Of a DNA stretch of 8,202 nt, positions 5,432-8,202 are shown one piece after another; position 1 is the first letter of the stretch; every line of letters starts with the position of its first letter. Both the position numbers and the translations under genes were made by a program. The notes beneath the pieces are model-generated. The model was not told where the DNA came from, did no database searches, and saw nothing but the letters and a program-made list of their open reading frames with translations. This stretch comes from Candidatus Parcubacteria bacterium. Its GTDB lineage: Bacteria > Patescibacteriota > Minisyncoccia > Phycocordibacterales > GCA-2747955. The stretch is from contig JALUMP010000108.1 of NCBI GenBank assembly GCA_027039745.1, positions 1 to 8,202 of the forward strand, given 5' to 3'.

Positions 5432-6418
5432 ATGATTATTCCAGAAAAATTAAAAGCAGGAGGTGAAATTAGAGTCATAGCTCCAGCTAGAAGTCTTTCA
5501 ATTGTTTCAGAAAATGTTGTAAAAATAGCCAAAGAAAGATTAGAAAAACTTGGTTTTAAAGTAACTTTTTCTAAAAATTGTTTTGAAAAAGATATCTTTT
5601 TTTCTTCTTTAGTTTCTTCAAGAGTAAGCGACCTACATGATGCATTTTTAGATAAAAATGTAAAAGCCATATTTACTACTCTTGGTGGTTTTAATACAAA
5701 CCAAATGTTAGATTATATTGATTATGACTTAATCAAACAAAATCCAAAGATTCTTTGTGGTTATTCAGATATTACTATTTTGGCTAATGCCATTACCGCT
5801 AAAACAGATCTTATAACATATTCTGGACCTCATTTTTCTACATGGGGTATGGAAAAAGAGTTTGATTATAATTTAGAATATTTTAAAAAATGTTTAATGT
5901 CTGATCAAGAATTTCCAATTAAGCCATCTCCAACATGGTCTGATGATAACTGATTTCTAAATCAAGAAGACAGAATAATAGAAAAAAATGAAGGTTTTGT
6001 TATTTTAAACAAAGGAGAAGCACAGGGAAAAATTGTTGGAGGTAATTTATGTTCTTTTAATCTTCTGCAAGGCACAAAATATATGCCAAGTTTATCTGAT
6101 GCAATTTTGTTTTTAGAAGATGATGGAGCAACAGCTGAAGATTTTAGTGTAGAGTTTGATAGAAATTTACAATCTTTAATACAGCAAAAAGATTTTGATA
6201 AAGTAAAGGGTATTATAATTGGGAGATTTCAAAAAGGCACAGATATTAATTTTGAAAAATTAAAATATATTATAGAGACAAAAAAAGAGCTAAAAAATAT
6301 GCCAATCATTGGAAATGTAGACTTTGGACACACTAACCCATTGATAACTTTTCCAATTGGGGGGACAGCAAGCTTAAATGTTGATAACAAAGCAGAGCTT
6401 AAAATTTTGAGTCATTAA
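5432..6418 (+). CDS. S66-family LD-carboxypeptidase / MccF-like serine peptidase (one in-frame UGA = Trp)
   Basis: The frame gives 328 residues, ending in TAA, with TGA at 5951-5953 read as Trp174. S66 enzymes cleave the terminal D-amino acid from murein tetrapeptides (LdcA) or hydrolyse microcin-C-type adenylates (MccF). Visible landmarks: RVIAPARS (14-21); TTLGGFNTNQML (82-93); the nucleophile motif CGYSDIT (109-115) with Ser112; the region KPSPTWSDDNWFLNQEDR (164-181); GGNLCSFNLLQGTKYMPS (203-220); FLED (227-230) with Glu229; and DFGHTNP (297-303) with His300, completing a Ser-Glu-His set. WSDD-x-W is a usual pattern in MccF-like members, so UGA matches a conserved Trp. No signal peptide is seen, which suggests a cytoplasmic enzyme in cell-wall recycling or antibiotic immunity. 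The local sequence does not decide between the two. Confidence 0.92.
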
Positions 6419-6542
6419 GAAGGGGGTTTGATTTTTAGCATATTTTAAGATAATATATGTATATTACTGAATTGTGATTTAATTTAGAAAATTATGTTAG
6501 ATATAGATGCATAAATCAAGGATAATGTAGTAAAGGTGAAAC
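6419..6542. other. Intergenic stretch, nothing recognised
   Basis: This AT-rich sequence lies between the S66 gene and the convergent terminator. I see no reading frame of note, no tRNA-like fold and no convincing promoter. Confidence 0.5.
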
Positions 6543-6567
6543 AAAAAAACGGCGATGCCGTTTTTTT
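6543..6567. terminator. Bidirectional intrinsic terminator between the S66 gene and dut
   Basis: ACGGC-GAT-GCCGT is flanked by seven A residues on the left and seven T residues on the right (6543-6567), giving a perfect 12-bp A/U-flanked stem-loop readable as a terminator from either strand. The genes on both sides point into it. Confidence 0.88.
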
Positions 6568-6572
6568 ATTTT

Positions 6573-6998
6573 CTAATTTTTTCCAGTAGAGCCAAAACCT
6601 TTTTCTCCTCGGTCTGCTTTTTCCAACTCTGTCACCTCTTTTATTTCTGGTTCTTCTATTTTTTGGATTAAAATTTGAGCTACTTTGTCTCCTGCTTTAA
6701 AAATCTGTTTTTCATCAGACAAGTTTATAAGACCAACTAAAACTTCTCCTCTATATCCAGCGTCAATTACACCACCTAATGTTTTTACCCCACGCATAAT
6801 ACCTATTCCAGATTTATCTCAAACAAGCCCAACATATCCTTCGGGTATTTGCATAGCAATTCCAGTTGGAGCTGCAGTTTTTTGGTTTGGTTTTAAGATA
6901 ATTTTTTCAGTAGTATACAAATCCATACCAGCATCTGTTTTGTGTGCAAAATTTGGCATTTTTGCATTTTTATTTAGTTTTTTAATTTTTAATTTCAT
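6573..6998 (-). CDS. dut: Deoxyuridine 5'-triphosphate nucleotidohydrolase (one in-frame UGA = Trp)
   Basis: The trimeric dUTPase converts dUTP to dUMP and pyrophosphate, keeping uracil out of DNA and supplying dTMP synthesis. The frame gives 141 residues, from ATG at 6998-6996 to TAG at 6575-6573. All five motifs are present: AGMDLY (23-28), DKSG (61-64), GVIDAGYRGEV (with the catalytic Asp and Tyr), GDKVAQILIQ, and the C-terminal RGEKGFGSTG. TGA (complement of 6821-6819) is residue 60 in GYVGLVWDKSG. Many bacterial dUTPases of this subgroup have 'GLIWDRSG' here, so Trp is the natural reading. Motif II carries Lys where Arg is more usual. An upstream in-frame ATG at 7049 is rejected because the promoter lies between it and the chosen start. 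Confidence 0.95.
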
Positions 6999-7008
6999 AG
7001 TTAAGTTT

Positions 7009-7036
7009 ATTATATCATCTTTGCTTTTTAGCTCAA
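7009..7036 (-). promoter_or_regulatory. dut promoter: -35, 16-nt spacer, extended -10
   Basis: On the minus strand TTGAGC (7036 to 7031) and TGATATAAT (7017 to 7009) form a near-consensus promoter with a 16-nt spacer. The -10 ends 10 nt before the dut ATG, so the leader would be about 0-3 nt. Confidence 0.68.
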
Positions 7037-7049
7037 AAAAGAGTATCAT
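7021..7049 (+). promoter_or_regulatory. Candidate ndk promoter
   Basis: TTGCTT (7021-7026) and TATCAT (7044-7049) are 17 nt apart, 24 nt upstream of the ndk ATG. Both boxes are imperfect, and this segment overlaps the divergent dut promoter, so the two would share about 30 nt of DNA. Weak evidence. Confidence 0.3.
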
Positions 7050-7073
7050 ATTGGCAAATTAATTTAAAAAAAT

Positions 7074-7670
7074 ATGATAAATGAAAGAACATTGGTGATT
7101 TTAAAACCAGACGCAATTCAGAGAAATTTAGTAGGAGAAATTCTAAAAAGATTTGAAAATAGAGGATTAAAAATAGTTGGTCTTAAAATGTTTGTAGCAG
7201 ATGAAGAAAGAGTTTTTAAACATTACAATAAAGACGATGCTTGATTTGAAGAAAAGGGGGCAAGATCTATGGAAGCAAGAAAAGAAGCAGGTCTACCTGT
7301 AGACAAAGAAGCAATAGAGTATGGCAAAGATATTATAAGAGGGTTAGCAAAATATATTACAGCAGGTCCTAGTATAGCGGTTGTATATGAAGGACATAGA
7401 GCAGTTGATGTTGTGGTTTCTATGGTAGGGGCAACAGAGCCAGTATCTGTTGAGGCAGGAACTATAAGAGGAGACTATGGCATTGACTCTTATGACTTAT
7501 GTGGAGCACAAGACAACAGAGGATTAAGAAACTTAGTGCATGCTTCAGAAACACCAGAAGAAGCTAAAAGAGAAATTTCTATTTGATTTAAGGAAGATGA
7601 GTTGGTAACATACAAACATGTTTTAGAAAAGATTTTGTATGATGTTAATTTAGATGGAATTGTAGAATAA
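7074..7670 (+). CDS. ndk: Nucleoside-diphosphate kinase, long form (two in-frame UGA = Trp)
   Basis: Ndk transfers the gamma phosphate between nucleoside di- and triphosphates through a phospho-His intermediate. The frame gives 198 residues, from ATG 7074 to TAA 7668-7670, with TGA at 7242-7244 (residue 57) and 7584-7586 (residue 171). TLVILKPDAIQRNLVGEI (6-23) is the family N-terminus. GTIRGDYGIDSY (129-140) and NLVHASETPEEAKREI (153-168), with His156, form the active site. The second UGA lies in EISIWFKEDEL, where Ndk proteins nearly always have Trp-Phe, the best single evidence for Trp decoding in this window. The protein is about 55 residues longer than typical bacterial Ndk, with extra sequence at about 58-92 and 141-150, like archaeal- and Patescibacteria-type long forms. 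It has its own terminator and is divergent from dut, another dNTP-pool gene. Confidence 0.95.
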
Positions 7671-7687
7671 AATTGTATTAATTTTAA

Positions 7688-7730
7688 AAAAAAGATAAAA
7701 AAATGGCTTTGCCAATTTTTTATCTTTTTT
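7688..7730 (+). terminator. Intrinsic terminator of ndk
   Basis: A 20-bp stem with a single mismatch pairs 7688-7707 with 7711-7730 around a TTT loop. Its top is TGGC/GCCA and it ends in six T residues. It begins 17 nt after the ndk stop codon. The A-rich left flank means it could also act on minus-strand transcripts. Confidence 0.85.
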
Positions 7731-7748
7731 ATTAGTTTAAAATTAAAG

Positions 7749-7777
7749 TTTTTCAACGGGCCTGGTCCGTTGAAAAA
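7749..7777. other. GC-rich perfect hairpin of unknown role
   Basis: TTTTTCAACGG (7749-7759) pairs perfectly with CCGTTGAAAAA (7767-7777) around GCCTGGT. It stands out in AT-rich surroundings. The T residues lie on the 5' side and the A residues on the 3' side on both strands, the opposite of an intrinsic terminator. It could be a protein-binding palindrome or a structured RNA end. Confidence 0.5.
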
Positions 7778-7820
7778 TCCACAAGGATAATTTTGTTTTA
7801 GTTAAAAGTTTTTAATAGTT

Positions 7821-8104
7821 GTCTTTGCGAGTGCAGCGCGGTAATCCAGCAATCAGCACAATCAAAAAACATCGGTATTCGTCATTGCGAGCTTGCGAAG
7901 CAATCCAGAAGCAATCCAACACAAACCTAGATTGCCACTCTTTTTCCGTTCCGCTCCAAAAGTTCGTAATGACAGGTTTGTTTTGTTATTGCAAATTAAT
8001 AACACCGTTATCTGTCATTGCGAACGAAGTGAAGCAATCCAGCAATCACCACAAAACTAAAAAATCACCGGTATCCGTCATTGCGAGCTTGCGAAGCAAT
8101 CCAG
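7821..8104. repeat. GTCATTGCGA repeat cluster 2: four direct copies and one inverted
   Basis: Direct cores lie at 7821-7830 (GTCTTTGCGA, degenerate), 7881-7890, 8014-8023 and 8077-8086, most followed by GAAGCAATCCAG. An inverted copy at about 7926-7973 ends in TTCGTAATGAC. The linkers and flanks (CACAAAACTAAAA, CCTAGATTGCCA, GACAGGTTTGTTTT) are the same as in cluster 1, so the clusters are copies of one composite element. The gene-free stretch 7671-8124 holds the ndk terminator, the orphan hairpin and this cluster. The open frame at 7819-8181 is repeat translation. Confidence 0.85.
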
Positions 8105-8124
8105 TTTTTGTAGTTATTTGTAAG

Positions 8125-8202
8125 TTAAGAGTTTTTTATATCTTTCCCAGCCACATATCCAGTAGTCCAACAAAGCTGTAAAGAATATCCTCCAGAAGGT
8201 CG
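8125..8202 (-). CDS. C-terminal end of a probable FAD-dependent oxidoreductase (HI0933/BaiN-like), runs off the right edge
   Basis: Twenty-five codons and a TAA (8127-8125) are visible on the minus strand. The tail RPSGGYSLQLCWTTGYVAGK resembles the last FAD-contacting segment of HI0933/BaiN-type flavoproteins ('TGGYNLQWAWSSGYVAG'), in which the Gly-Gly-Tyr and the final Gly-x-Val-Ala-Gly are conserved. Its Trp is encoded by TGG. The gene points into repeat cluster 2, with no terminator hairpin evident. The call rests on 25 residues only. Confidence 0.6.
   Translation of the reverse strand, partial: RPSGGYSLQLCWTTGYVAGKDIKNS

Noticed and set aside
6419..6542. Possible tRNA or small RNA gene between the S66 gene and dut
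   Set aside because: No cloverleaf, no conserved T-loop word and no promoter were found.
6999..7049. Upstream ATG at 7049 as the dut start
   Set aside because: The -35/-10 promoter lies between this ATG and 6998, and the usual dUTPase N-terminus begins at MKLKIKKL.
7584..7586. UGA as glycine (code 25 of Gracilibacteria/Absconditabacteria)
   Set aside because: Family positions in Ndk, Dut, DedA and S66 call for Trp. The many conserved Gly positions in HisS, RsmI and RsmA use only GGN codons, and the long Gly-rich HisS and RsmI genes contain no TGA.
7821..8104. CRISPR array
   Set aside because: Repeats are imperfect, unevenly spaced, in both orientations, and their 'spacers' are themselves repeated in the other cluster.
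7819..8181. Open frame of 120 codons
   Set aside because: It is made of GTCATTGCGA repeats and then runs antisense into the flavoprotein tail; no protein-like pattern.

Overview
The window comes from an AT-rich bacterium (roughly 30% G+C by eye) that reads UGA as tryptophan. Six protein genes plus one small membrane-protein gene are intact only if in-frame TGA is sense. All ten of those TGA codons fall where tryptophan fits, and several sit at family-conserved Trp positions (Ndk, DedA, dUTPase, S66 peptidase). Every readable gene end uses TAA or TAG. The gene set and protein style (long-form Ndk, small zinc-ribbon-like protein, MccF-like S66 peptidase, almost no Shine-Dalgarno sequences) resemble the Patescibacteria/CPR radiation. 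The recoding known there (Gracilibacteria, Absconditabacteria) is UGA to glycine, which does not fit here. The lineage is an inference and is not proven by the window.

Layout, left to right. At 1-181 (minus) is the start of a probable F-type ATP synthase delta-subunit gene. The divergent 182-409 leader of hisS holds a promoter, an 18-codon leader peptide with two near-adjacent His codons, and three mutually exclusive RNA helices ending in an intrinsic terminator. This looks like classical ribosome-mediated attenuation of hisS. It is followed by hisS (410-1729) and a MazG-like pyrophosphohydrolase gene (1741-2163) in one operon. A small zinc-ribbon-like gene (2160-2435, minus) overlaps mazG tail to tail and is divergent from rsmA (2459-3316). 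The two divergent -10 boxes overlap each other.

The region 3317-3873 has no gene and is packed with repeats: GTCATTGCGA-type elements, then about 95-bp direct repeats with hairpins. Next come a DedA-family membrane protein (3874-4473), rsmI (4481-5176), a 55-residue membrane protein (5252-5419), an S66 LD-carboxypeptidase-like protein (5432-6418), a bidirectional terminator, dut (6573-6998, minus) and a divergent ndk (7074-7670) with its terminator. A second cluster of the same GTCATTGCGA repeats fills about 7820-8104. The last 78 bases are the 3' end of a probable FAD-dependent oxidoreductase gene (minus).

Functionally this is mostly housekeeping: tRNA charging (HisS), 16S rRNA modification (RsmA, RsmI), nucleotide-pool sanitation and supply (MazG-like, Dut, Ndk), and envelope functions (DedA, small membrane protein, S66 peptidase). 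A recurrent promoter design, TATAAT placed 6-10 nt before ATG, implies that many of these mRNAs are leaderless.
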